Below, in pieces: positions 53,993 to 64,000 of a stretch of 64,000 nt of DNA (the first letter of the stretch is position 1; each line of letters begins with the position of its first letter). Source of the stretch: Septoria linicola (Eukaryota; Ascomycota; Dothideomycetes; Mycosphaerellales; Mycosphaerellaceae); the NCBI GenBank assembly GCA_024114885.1, contig CP099429.1, positions 682,001 to 746,000 of the forward strand. Reading direction: 5' to 3'. Position numbers and translations under genes: made by a program. Below the pieces are notes generated by a model. It made no database searches. It saw only the letters and a program-made list of their open reading frames with translations, and had not been told where the DNA came from.

Positions 53993-54074
53993 CACAATGA
54001 CAACCTGGGATACCATTTACTGGCCGCTTCACCCCGAATTTCTGGAGAAGCTGCTTGCTCGGACAGTTTGCGGA

Positions 54075-56112
54075 TCACTCTAGCTCCGTCCGATCAAACT
54101 CCCCGCGGTAGCTGAAGTCGCTCAGTCCTTCATTCCAAGGCTCGTTCGCAGAGAACATCGAATCGTCTCGGCCCTCCTTATAGGGATCTCCCATCAGCAG
54201 ATCATCGCTCAACCACTCACTGCCCTTTCTCTCGGTATCTGCGGCAGCTGACACATTTGACCCTGGCCATAAGTTAATGTCAAAGTCGTCGCTATCTTCC
54301 GCGATACGATCAATGATGCATCCGGTCTTGTACAGCACGACATCATTCATCCTCTGGCCTCGGTGATTCTCGATTATGTGATCCAGATAATAATCAATTC
54401 CGTGGTAGACGCCTCCGCCCCCTTGCGCAGCACCCTGGAAAACACAAAACAGGCACTTGAAAGAGTAGTTGCCCTTCACGACCACCTTTTGCATGACGTG
54501 GCTCTTTGCGAGGAACCTCCATCGAAATTTCAGGTGCTTTGACTCAATGGTGAAGCATTTGTTCCAGATGATTTCAACGTCAGGTTGAGTAAAGTTGGAC
54601 CTGAAAGCGCATTTTGCCCCAGTGCACTGAAGATACGAAGGCGCTGCCGCGTAAGCTCCTGGATGGCGAGACCAAGGCTCAACACTCTTGTGCGCAGCAA
54701 ATGACCCCTTTCGATCGCCATTCTGTAGCTTCCACGCAGATTTGCAGAATCCGAGGTAATCGTTGTCGGGGTTGGGCTGTGCGATTTGTGGCTGACTGGC
54801 AACATTCTGATAAGATGAAGGAGCACCAAGACCTGCTGCCATTCCGCCGCCGAAGCTAGCAAATGAAGGCGCCATTGAATTCGTTCTGTGGATGAGCACC
54901 GGGCTTGGAGGCTGAATTGAGCTGGTATGGGAGATCTGGCGATTCAGACCATTCGCGTAGTCGTCGTCACCTCGCTGGGCGTTTGGCGCAAGAGCTACAG
55001 TCTCGCGACGGTCGAGGTGGGACGCCCTTGCACCCCAGATCTCGGAAGGATTGTCTTCCCAGTCTTCATAGGTAAATCGCGGTTCTCGGGAGTTGTTAGT
55101 AGCGTGCGATGATGTGGTTGCGGCTCTCTCACGATTCGCAGCATTCGAGCCTGGCGCTGCCTGGTCTTCGCTTGCACGAACAGTAAGTGGTGCAGAAGTG
55201 GGTGCGCTGGCATTAATTCGGCCAGGCTCTTCCACTATAGTGTTCGCAAGCATGTTCTTATCAGTCGTGCTGTTGGTTCGCGTGTGCTTCAAGAAGTGTA
55301 ACAGAGAATTGCGCTTTTTGTGTCGTTGCACCTCATGCGACTCGTCCGCACCCGACGTAGCATCCCCGTCGTCTGAATGTGACGCTCCAAAGTCGCGCGA
55401 CCATGTTGGGTGCTTCTTCATGCCCTCAGATGGTCTTTGTGCCGGCTGAGGCTGTGGTGGCTGAGACGGTCGCTCCGACCTCGACTTTAGCGGTGTTTCG
55501 CTGGGGGTGGTCTGCATGGGAGTCTGAGCTTCCAGGTTACTCCTGCTCGAGTTTGGCGACGGTGAGTGAAAGTCCTCTCGCGAAGTCCCGTTCAGCAGTC
55601 GCTGCTTGAAGTCGTGAAGCACTGCTATCGTCCTATCCCGCCCTCCATCTGCCGCGTCAACCAAATACGTAAAGTCGGTGATAGCATGGTCGTCGTCAAA
55701 GGCAGCATTTCTCAGTTTCTCCAACAAGCTGGCCTGCAGCTGTATCGTGACCTGCTGAAGCTGGATGATAGCCACATGGTCTCCTTCTTGGAACGCCTTG
55801 CCATGTCGCGCCAACCCTCGCTGCTTCTCCTTCTCGATCTCGTCCGGGGCCTGGTCGATGCTTTCCTCGAGGAGTCGCGGCGGCGGAGGCGCTCTCTTGA
55901 GGGCGCGCTTCTTCTTGATCTTGTCAAGAATGGCAGCGCCGTCGTGGAAGGCACGCTTGGTCTCGTCCAGACAGGACTGGAGTCATGCAGCTGTCAGTCC
56001 ATCGTTCTGGGCCGGCACGGCTGCATATGTGCCACGCGAGTAGTGGGGAGAGGCTGCTGCTGCTGCTGCTTCTGCTGCGACTTACCGTGATGCTGACCTG
56101 AACTTCCGTCAT
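54075..56112 (-). CDS. Large conserved fungal protein with cysteine-rich C-terminal domain
   Basis: There are two exons, 56112-56086 (nine codons, MTEVQVSIT) and 55976-54075, total 642 aa. The short first exon is supported by a strong GTAAGT donor and a frame-keeping CTCCAG acceptor leading into SCLDETKRAFHDGAAILDKI. The N-terminal 150 residues are helical and charged. Next come about 300 Ser/Pro/Asn-rich disordered residues. A compact C-terminal domain has regularly placed cysteines and histidines: LGFCKSAWKL, LQCTGAKCAFR, YSFKCLFCVFQG and HIIENHRGQRMNDV. This looks like a possible zinc-binding fold. The pattern is seen in fungal proteins of unknown function. A regulatory role is possible but not shown. 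Intron 1 contains a (CAG)n run near 56050-56075. Confidence 0.78.
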
Positions 56113-57139
56113 GGCCGGCGACGACGACGGCAACTATGCATGGAATTGGCGTATAGGGCGTGCTACAGTGGCAATGGTCGTCAAGCTCCATTGCATCTCG
56201 CTCTCGAGTCCTACAACCGTGCAGGAACCGCGATCTGGATCTTTGCACATGACGGCGTCTGCGCCTCAGCCGCACTTTCTCACCGGTGCCGAAGCGACGA
56301 ATGATCAGCGATCATCCCCCAAGCATGGAATGCTACTATGTATCATAAAACAAGGCGCAGAGAAGCATCGAAGAAGCATCGTGAATGAAGATCAGAGTCT
56401 TGTCACATGCAAGAACTGCTATACCATTACCACGCTTGACCTCATCTTGCTCTTCTGGGACTACTCTTCCACGTTGCTGGAATTTCCCACGTGGTACCAA
56501 GAATAAACTATATCGCTGCCTCGGCCGTCTCTCCTCTCCTCTCTGCTTTCCTGCGACAACAATGTTCCAGCCAAGACCTCTTCAGCACATTACACAGCAT
56601 CATTCGAAAGTGCGGCTCGACATCTCGAGACCACCGTCGCATCTGCGTGTAACAGGACTCCTCCAGTATGCCGACCGGCCGTCACCTGGTCCATAGCAAA
56701 GGAGGGGTGGAGTACCTCTTAGCGACGTACCGAGTCCCATTGACTTTCCCTTGCGCAGCTGGGATCCCCGCCGGCCTGCAGCACGTCACTTCCTGATCTC
56801 CTGTCGCTATTCGCTGTGATACCATAACCCAAGCACGCAATCGTCGTTCTGCCTTCTCTATTTGAGCTGCCACGCCTGGTACCTGGCGCGGCAATAGTCT
56901 TTCTTACGCAACCAGCTTCGCAAAATCGTCTGAAGCTCGCGCGATTGTCCGGCGGTCTCGCACCACATACATATAAGCTCGCTCGCTCGTCACTCTGAAA
57001 ATGGACTATATTTCCATCTCCGGTCTTGGACTGCTCCTTCACACTACTCTCAAGACTGCTGAAGAATTGCGCCTGCCCTACCACATCAAACAGCTGATCG
57101 ATACTCACACAATTGGTGGCAAACCACTAGGCACACACG
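56113..57139. other. Divergent promoter region, no gene
   Basis: One kilobase between the divergent starts of the large fungal protein and the dioxygenase. The minus-strand frame 57108-56719 has no recognisable domain and is taken as a shadow. Confidence 0.45.
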
Positions 57140-58441
57140 ATGGCACCAACAGCGCTCGTAGAACAGCCGGCTGACCTGCCTGTCTTTCGCTACGACAATC
57201 CGTCCAAGGCTGTGTTCCCTGATGGTATTAAAACCTCAGGACAGACCTTCCCCAACTACGATCAAATCAAGCCATACGAAGAGTTCCCTCAAGAGATCAC
57301 AGGAGAAACAGTATGGAAATCAGAAGACTACCGAAACAACCCAGAGAGATGGGTGCATCGCTTCAGCGAGGAAGAAGTGGCAGAGGTCAGCAAAGCTGCC
57401 GATGATTTCATGGCTTCAGGAACGCCTATGACCGGCATTACCAAGGTATGCGAAGCTTATGAACATTGCGAACAACAAGTTTTTGACATGCGTGTGTAGG
57501 CCAAGTTTCCTCTGCCAAACATGGCAGAATTTCTCGAGCCGATGCGAAAAGAAATTATCAATGGCAAGGGCTTCATTCTGTTCAAGGGCTTCCCAGTACA
57601 GCAATGGGGTAACCACAAGAGTGCTGTGGCGTACATGGGTTTGGGCACGTATCTAGGATACTTCGTTTCGCAGAACGGCCTTGGACATGTTTTGGGCCAT
57701 GTGAAGGTGAGTTGGGCTCGGTTGTTCCATTGAAATTGCATATTGATAGGGTCCAAGGACACTGGCGCCGACCCAACGCAGATCGACAAAGTCCGCATCT
57801 ACCGAACCACAGCTCGTCAATTCTTCCACGCCGACGATTGCGATATCGTAGGACTTCTGTGCATTGCCAAATCGCTCGAGGGAGGCGAGTCAGACATCGT
57901 CAGCGTGCACCACGTCTTCAACACACTCCAGAAAGAGCGACCGGATGTCGTGAAGACTCTCACAACGCCAAACTGGTACTTCGATCGCAAGGGAGAAGTG
58001 TCAGTCGGGCAAGAGCCATACACAAAACAGCCCGTGTTTTACAAAGAGACGGGTGCAGATGGCAGAGTATACTGCAAGTGGGACCCGTACTACGTCAAGT
58101 CCTTGACTCGCTTCTCGGACAAGGGCATCATCCCCGGTCTTTCGCCAGAGCAAGCTGAAGCTGCTCAAGTGCTTGAAGATACCTGCATGCGACTGAGCTT
58201 GCACATGATCTTGGACATCGGTGACATACAGTTCTTAAGCAACGCCCATGTGCTACACTCGAGGACGGCATACAAGGACTACCCAGCGCCACATCCACGA
58301 CGACACCTCATGCGCTTGTGGCTGGCGACGCCAGAGGATGAGGGAGGCTGGAAGCTGCCATTCGCGGACTCGAAGCACAAGAAGAGGGGCGGTGTGCAGG
58401 TCAACGACACGCCGCCAAGAGCGCCTATCGATGCGGAGTAG
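57140..58441 (+). CDS. TauD/TfdA-type Fe(II)/2-oxoglutarate dioxygenase
   Basis: Three exons: 57140-57445, 57500-57706 and 57758-58441 (398 aa). The last acceptor is CCAAG at 57753-57757, not the nearer TAG, because only this keeps the frame into DPTQIDKVRIYRTT. The HxD iron motif is FHADDCD (His195, Asp197), the distal His is His338 (HVLHSRTAYKD), and the 2-oxoglutarate Arg lies in HPRRHLMRLWLA. An earlier core segment is KGFILFKGFPV. No targeting signal, so cytosolic. Substrate class (sulfonates, amino-acid derivatives, metabolites) cannot be told. It is a distinct family from cyanobacterial MysH and lies 34 kb from the mycosporine-type genes. Confidence 0.9.
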
Positions 58442-59181
58442 CTTGAAAAGTAACTCTCCGATTTGTGTGTACATGATAAGATGAAAGATAGATGAGGACA
58501 AACACGATCATGTCATATTACTTCGCCAGATCTGTGACCTACTAGAAGCTCATCTCCCACTAGGAGCTCGTGGTCGGAAGTTCTCCCTGATCACTGGCAG
58601 CAAAATCCAGTTTTCTCGCGTTGTCGAGGAGGCAAGTATGGAGCATCCAACGAGCTCATCATGATCACAGCAATGCAGGTGTGGCGAAGCTCGATCGGAC
58701 CGCTGCTCAGCTTTCGCATGTTTCCCAAGGACGAGTCCAGAGGCTTCAGCTCCCTGCTTGAGGTCTCCCACCAAGTTCGTGCACCTTCGCTGACCCATTT
58801 CTCGCTCACACTAATCACATGAACGGCTACATTGTCTCAACGTCATCAGGCAATACACATGGAAAGACTACTTCCTACAGCACATTGACGAATTCAAGAC
58901 TGATCAAAATCTCCTCGACCTTGGCCTCACGCATGAGTTCGAAGTTGATGAGTGAATGCACGTTGACCACTGTATCGAAACTCTGCGTTTGTCTTTGATG
59001 TGTTCGGCTGATGTGACGCCGATGTCGGGTTCCAGGGATGACAGCCAACAGAGCGGGACATCTGCGGACTAAAACATTTTGCATAAGTGTAGGAACTTTG
59101 ATGCGATGCTGAAGCGGCAGGATGGGCATAATGCAGATGATGTCTAGATATGTGTGGACTTGTTACATGCGATATAAGCGT
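58442..59181. other. Convergent intergenic region, no gene
   Basis: 0.74 kb with only short frames. Expected to hold 3' UTRs of the dioxygenase and the lyase. Confidence 0.5.
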
Positions 59182-61246
59182 CTACTGGACCTCAAGACGT
59201 AGCGCATCATACTGTACATATACCGATTCTGGTAGCAAAGCGGACTCGTAGTCTGTTGCGTTGAATGGCAGACTTAGAACGAGCTCGTTGCTTCCATTTT
59301 CCAGCAGTGTGATGTCAAACTCGAACTTGTGGGCGAGGTTGTAGCAGATGACGGCAGATCTGACTGCACAAGAGCTACTGTGATAGTACCTGTGAAGACA
59401 TTGTAAGCAGGCCTGCAGCATTAGAGGATGAGTATACTACTCACGGAATGATCCAAGGCTCCAAATCCTGCCCATTAATTGACACAGTCAACGGCAAATT
59501 CGAAAACGGCTGCGTTGCATTAAACACATCCGTATTGCCTGCAGCAGTCTTTGCTGCTGCTAGTTGAACAGTGAACACACCACTCGTTCTATTCTGCAGC
59601 TTCGTCTCATTCACATCGAATAGGAGCGTCCAGTTGTTCACGTTACCATCTCCATAGTACCGGTCAGGGCGGACCGAGTTCGCGTAGCCTCCAAAGACGC
59701 TCCAGTGGACATAATTCAGATCTTGAGCAACGTCGTCCTTACCAACTTCGAACCGCACACCTTCAGGAAAGTCGTCCACAAAATCATACGCTGCCCAGTA
59801 GATTCTATGCTCAGCCGGATGCAGTGGGTGTGTTGGGTCCTTGGCATAGCCGTGCCTGTACTCTCCAGAGGACTTGTCAGGTGTTCCTACTCGCCAGAGC
59901 TCCAGCCCAGAAGATTCCTGCTTCCAGCTCACTTCTGTCGCACTGTCCTCACCAGCGGTGATGACAATATTATCTTGCTCGTACTGGCCAAACACACCAC
60001 TGGCGTAGACTGTCAAACGATATGTCCCACTCTTCACTCGATCGATCGAAACCTCGCCAGTCTCCCCGTCGATCTCTGCCCAGTATTGGTACGCTTCGGC
60101 GTCATGAGCGTTGTTCTGGTACTCTACACCACTCAAGGACAAGATTGCAACAGGCTTTTCTGCTCCGTGTGGCATGTCGATCTTGCCATTCCAACTGCCC
60201 CGCCCTGAGCTCGGCACATAACCAGGAACGAACTCGGCGATACTATCATAGAACTCTTCCGCGAAACTTGCATCTGCATATTTCTCCGCATCAAGTCTCA
60301 GCTCCTCGAGTCCCGCGTCAGCAGCACCCTTGTTGAAATAGTAGTAGCCCGGCCCGAATGTTCTGTCAAAGCCATCCGTGATATTTGGCGTCTGAGCTCC
60401 ATGATGATTCGAGACAATGTAGTTGTACACGATGCCGTCGACAGTCAAATCTGAGTGCGTGGGGCCTCCAAAATAAGTGTCGTGAGTGTTCATAACGAAC
60501 CAAGCGCCGAATGTGCTTCCGTCGGATGAGGTTGAGCCATCAGAGAAGAGGCCGTGAGCTTTGTGGTCTCGCCAGACGTCCGAGAAAGTATACTTGGTGA
60601 AGTAGTCGCTTTCTTGCTGGACATATGGGTCGGAGGAGTTGTTGATACGCCAGGTGGCATCTTGTACAGTTGTGGCGTTGCCAGTAGATCCAGTGGCCGG
60701 GTTGTTGTATGGAAGAGGAGCGTATTGGTCTTCGTTGGTGGAGAGATGGGTCCATAGTTTTGTGTTGGGTCGCATCAGGGTTCGGAATTCTTGGAGGTTG
60801 CGGAGGAAAGGTGTGGTTGCGTTGTGGTAGACTAGACGAGAGAACATGTGTAGCCCGGTCTCGCCCTCGCGAAGGAACCAGTATTGCTCGAGGATTTGAC
60901 CTGTAGCTGGATAAGTTTCGATGAGGACGATGCCGCCCCATGGTGTTCCTGTAGAATCGGTGCCATTCAGCAGTTGGTATCTTGGGGCAATCGACCCTGG
61001 AGTGTAGAAGCCAGATGGTGTACAGTAGCAGTCGAGGTATGGCCCGAGGCCCGTGCTACCAGACCTGGTTCCGAGCAGGTTCTGGCCATCGAGGTAGAGA
61101 GTATCTATTGCGCCGCCAGCCTTGACGACAGATGCTATCAATCGGTCATTTTGTAGAGTGAGTCGGCTCGAGGATTCATTGGCTACCAGTAGAGCATTGG
61201 TCGTGGTTCCTGCCAAGAGAGTAAGGGTGCTGAGCTTGACTATCAT
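59182..61246 (-). CDS. Secreted rhamnogalacturonan lyase, family PL4
   Basis: There are two exons, 61246-59445 and 59389-59182 (669 aa). The intron (GTGAGT...TTCACAG) splits the Pro codon in EPWIIPYYHSSSC. A signal peptide (MIVKLSTLTLLAGTTTNA) leads to the three-domain PL4 architecture: the N-terminal catalytic beta-sandwich (DTLYLDGQNLLGTRSG, GLGPYLDCYCTPSGFY, YTKYTFSDVWRDHKAHGLFS), a fibronectin-III-like middle domain (VKSGTYRLTVYASGVFGQY) and a C-terminal carbohydrate-binding-like domain (NNWTLLFDVNE, FEFDITLLENGSNELVLSLP). The enzyme cuts the rhamnose-galacturonic acid backbone of pectic rhamnogalacturonan I by beta-elimination, leaving unsaturated ends. It lies downstream of a transporter and near a GH105 gene, making a plausible pathway set. 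Confidence 0.95.
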
Positions 61247-61600
61247 CCTGGTGGAGCCGGCTTGGCAATGCAGGTGAGAGCAACTGTGGAGCTATGTGAG
61301 CTGTGGCTCTCTCGGGCTTTATCAGCAAAGAGGAACACGTCCGCCTTAATAAAGCTGTACACTGACATAATTATTCCGACAGACAATGAGGGGTTGCGAT
61401 CCACGGCAAGGGCGGCATGCCTTCGGTGCATTCGTGTCCGGACAGTTCTGCCAAGATGTTGTTTGGAGGTCACGCGGACAGACTGACAGAATTCGTGTGC
61501 CAAAGGTTCTGTGCACACTTAGGGAATGTCGCGAACAATGGCCGGGAATACGGCTTAGACTGACGTTTACTCTTCAATGTTTCTACGTACTGTGGCCTGC
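61247..61600. other. Lyase promoter region
   Basis: About 350 bp between the 3' end of the transporter gene and the lyase start. A TTTATTAA stretch lies about 100 bp upstream of the lyase ATG on the minus strand and may serve as TATA element. Confidence 0.4.
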
Positions 61601-63379
61601 TTAATACTGGTAGCGGAATGTTTGATTGACCTTGTCAGTCAAATCCTCGAACGCATGTGTCGTGTTCTTGTCAGTGGCCTCGCTAACGCCAGCAGCAGCG
61701 ACATCATTTCTCTTCGCGTTGCGTCTCATCAGCGTCAGTCTCAAGACGATGAGCGTCAAAATGAGCAGCGTATAGCAGCCGATATGCGTTGCAAAAGCAA
61801 TGAAGTAGCGCGGCGCATCGTATTCAAGGAAGACTTGTGGGCCTGGGATTCGTTAGTGTCAAGGTCTGCTTCACGAAGCCGAATTTCGCTCACCGATAGC
61901 ATTACCCACGGCCCAGGCGATGAAGTTCATCGTCACCGCAACACTCTTCTTCGTCTGCCCAGCGACATTTCGCGAAAGCAAACTCATGCCGAGACCCTGA
62001 GCTGCCCAGAAGGAAAGCACGATGTAGTAGGAGAACAGCAGTCCGGCTTCCGTGGCTACGTTCGTGTTTTCAACTGTCATTAAGACAATTGTACCTGCGA
62101 ATGATCTGCGTTTTCCATGTCAGCGATGCTCTCATCATCATGATATCGATCGTCCACTTACGGGAGGCAGAACAATGCCATAACCAGAATATTCTGACCA
62201 GTCTTCTTCACCAACCAGGCGGAGCTGAAGAGCACAATTATGATGTAAGCACCCAGAACCATGGCCAGCAGCTGCACTTCGAGCGTGGTGAATCCAAGAC
62301 CTTTGATGATGATGTTTGCGAATGCGCCGAGACCTCCAGTTGGCAATGTGGTGCAGATCTGGATCAAGCAGTAGCACCAGCACTGGATGTCAGTCAAAGC
62401 CTCCCACAACTGCTCCTTACGGAAGACCTTGTTCTGCAGTCCGGTCTGGTTGCTGCGCACTCGCTCGACCATGAGTCGCTTGTCGTCTTCGCTAAAGCAT
62501 TTGGCTCTCATTGGAGAGTCTGGCAAATACCAGATGACGAAGATGCCCCAGAACACAGACAATACTCCATACGTGATGAAGATTGCTTGCCAGGACTTGA
62601 CTACACCCTCGTTGCCAATGAGCGAGAAGCAGTATGCTAGGAGACCACCAACGATCTGCTGTGCGCCGTTCATGCAGTACCAGCAGCTGACAATGAAAGC
62701 TTGTTCCTCTCTCTTGTACCACATTGAACTCATGATGAGAAACGTTGGCTGGCAAACTGCTTCGAATATACCAAGGAACGTGCGCAGCGCTACCATACCT
62801 GCGAAATTGCCCGCAGCAGCATGACAGGCAAGGATGGCGCCCCAAACGACTGTAGAATAGCACGAAATGATCAGCGGGTGCTCCAGAGATTGCACTGGGG
62901 GAAGACTCACTTATACAAACACCAAGGAACTTAGCTATTGGCAGCCGTTGGACAAGCCAGTTGATAGGGTACTCCACGATGAGGATGGCGATATAAATAC
63001 AGGTAGTTAACCAGGAAAACTGCTGGCCAACCAGATTAAGATCCTCGCGCAGGCCCATGATAGAGGTGAACGATAGCGTTCCTTTGTCCAATGCTTGCAG
63101 GAAATATGTGAAGACCATTATCGTAAGGACTCGCTTATCGATCAATTTCTTGAGGCGACTGTTCTCGGCCGGGCTGATGTCGATGGCTTCTGCATTGGCA
63201 TACTTCGCGACTTCAGCATCCATACGGGAATAATCCTGGTGGTTTTTGTGCAGGTCATCTTCGCTCAACACCCGCTCCACAGTTGATGCGTCCCATCCGG
63301 CCTTCTTCTCGTCGATAGTGCCCGGCGCCGTGGCGGCGGCGGTGGTGACCTGTTCGCTGCTTCCTCTGTGGCTCGTCAT
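61601..63379 (-). CDS. MFS transporter of the Dal5/anion:cation symporter group
   Basis: Four exons: 63379-62911, 62849-62162, 62105-61894 and 61842-61601 (536 aa). All junctions keep frame. A hydrophilic N-terminus of about 80 residues is followed by the usual 12 helices. Dal5-family marks include LDKGTLSFTSIMGLREDL in helix 1, YPINWLVQRLP, LRTFLGIFEAVCQP, SMWYKREEQAF, YLPDSPMRAKCFSEDDKR and NVAGQTKKSVAVTMNFIAW. Such carriers import small organic acids or related solutes across the plasma membrane. Placed between a rhamnogalacturonan lyase and a divergent GH105 gene, it may import unsaturated rhamnogalacturonan oligomers or rhamnose-type acids; this is inference. Confidence 0.92.
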
Positions 63380-63864
63380 TTTGGAGATGTCTGCGCAAAG
63401 TCGCGATGATCGAAGAGCTAGAAAGCCAGTCCACTCTGGACTACCTCGTGGTCTTATGCGCTATCTCGGTCGATCATTAACAGACCTCGGGCTCTCGGCA
63501 GGGCCCATGCATGAGTATTGCAACAAGAGCGCAATTGGTGGAAAGGTATGCTTGCAGGGCCAAGTCTGCACCCCCAGCGCCACTGTGACCCCCAACGACG
63601 AGCAGCAGGCCAACATTGGACCGAAATGGCTTGGCTGCACTGTAACGCTTGCATTGTTTGTGGAGACTCCGCATAGGAAATGCTGGGGAAGGATCCCAAA
63701 CGTGGAGCGAACAGCCGGGTCGCTTGGGCTCATCTTCGGGTTTCGGGTCGAGATGCAGCGAGTGGGGCCAGAGCGCCGCGCTCAAGTATTGCGGTTGCTG
63801 GCGAGGCTGACTCTGCTTCCAGGAACAGTAACCATAGTCGCGAACAGCCAATCAGACGTTCGAG
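63380..63864. promoter_or_regulatory. Divergent promoter between transporter and GH105 gene
   Basis: A 485-bp spacer with the two ATGs pointing away from each other, so both genes can be driven by common activator sites. I found no clear match to a pectin-regulator consensus by eye. A CCAAT box lies at 63848-63852, close to the GH105 ATG. Confidence 0.5.
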
Positions 63865-64000
63865 ATGCCGCAACAGTCAGTGAGCATAGATGGTCTGTAT
63901 GCTGCAGACATCAGATCAAAAGTCGAGCTTTTAATCGATAACCTGGTCAACATCAAGGATGAGACCGGCAAATTCCTGCTCCGGCTTCCAGATGGCAGAG
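63865..64000 (+). CDS. Unsaturated rhamnogalacturonyl hydrolase, family GH105 (5' end only)
   Basis: The last 136 bases form an open frame from an ATG, cut by the window edge after 45 codons. The sequence SKVELLIDNLVNIKDETGKF followed by LLRLPDGR matches the N-terminal helix and DETG-F-LL-L-DGR pattern of GH88/GH105 enzymes. There is no signal peptide, so the enzyme is probably intracellular. GH105 removes the unsaturated galacturonic acid left by rhamnogalacturonan lyase from rhamnose. It is divergent from the transporter. Only the beginning is visible, so the assignment rests on a short stretch plus excellent context. Confidence 0.72.
   Translation, partial: MPQQSVSIDGLYAADIRSKVELLIDNLVNIKDETGKFLLRLPDGR

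Noticed and set aside
57740..57758. Nearer intron acceptor GATAG in the dioxygenase gene
   Set aside because: Using it shifts the frame and destroys the conserved DPTQIDKVRIY segment; the CCAAG acceptor 8 bp later keeps it.
57140..58441. The dioxygenase as a MysH-like mycosporine tailoring enzyme
   Set aside because: It has TauD-type motifs rather than those expected for MysH, and is 34 kb away among unrelated genes.

Overview
This window is nuclear DNA of a filamentous ascomycete. Most genes carry one to four short introns (about 42-90 bp) with GTRNGT donors and CTRAC/CTGAC-type branch sites. The genes are monocistronic and lie on both strands. The protein families (CFEM/PTH11-like receptor, HET, Zn2Cys6, LaeA-like methyltransferase, GH11, CE5, PL4, GH105) are typical of Pezizomycotina. 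The secreted plant-cell-wall enzymes and the mycosporine-type genes fit a plant-associated, light-exposed fungus. Dothideomycetes (Mycosphaerella relatives) is my best guess, but that is inference. I see no rRNA, tRNA, CRISPR array or intact transposon.

Layout. 1-6.5 kb: a proline-rich hypothetical protein, a divergent xylan-degrading pair (CE5 esterase and GH11 xylanase) sharing a promoter with XlnR-type sites, and a ubiquitin-like/AN1 zinc-finger protein. 7.5-9.2 kb: remnants of a UPF1-like SF1 helicase. 10.1-15.4 kb: the most unusual locus, one secreted protein of about 1366 aa reconstructed from 21 exons. Nineteen of its 20 introns are phase 1, many exons are only 18-66 bp, and they encode Gly/Pro/Asn/Gln-rich modules. 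15.4-19.7 kb: gene-poor. 19.7-23.2 kb: a sugar-phosphate cyclase (MysA/DDGS type) and an ATP-grasp ligase (MysC type), with no O-methyltransferase beside them. 24-30.5 kb: a CFEM receptor-like protein, a heme-thiolate peroxidase and a frameshifted cupin. 32.3-38.3 kb: a protein with a duplicated helical segment, a Zn2Cys6 regulator, a conserved hypothetical protein and an AsaB/CmcJ-like oxidoreductase. 40-42.8 kb: sulfite oxidase and TGS1. 43.7-50.4 kb: an F-box-like protein, a damaged LaeA-like methyltransferase, a coiled-coil protein, COG5 and a broken HET gene. 51.3-58.4 kb: a membrane protein, SDHAF3, MTQ2, a large conserved fungal protein and a TauD-type dioxygenase. 59.2-64 kb: a probable rhamnogalacturonan-I cluster of PL4 lyase, MFS transporter and the 5' end of a GH105 hydrolase that runs off the window.

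How the genes work together. Two carbohydrate modules stand out: deacetylation plus cleavage of xylan at the left end, and extracellular lysis, uptake and intracellular hydrolysis of rhamnogalacturonan at the right end. The cyclase and ligase pair should make a deoxygadusol-type core joined to an amino acid. The remaining genes are housekeeping functions (COG5, SDHAF3, MTQ2, TGS1, sulfite oxidase) mixed with lineage-specific genes. Several of the latter show frameshifts, stops or internal loss. Splice models were built by eye from splice consensus, frame continuity and family motifs, with no transcript evidence.
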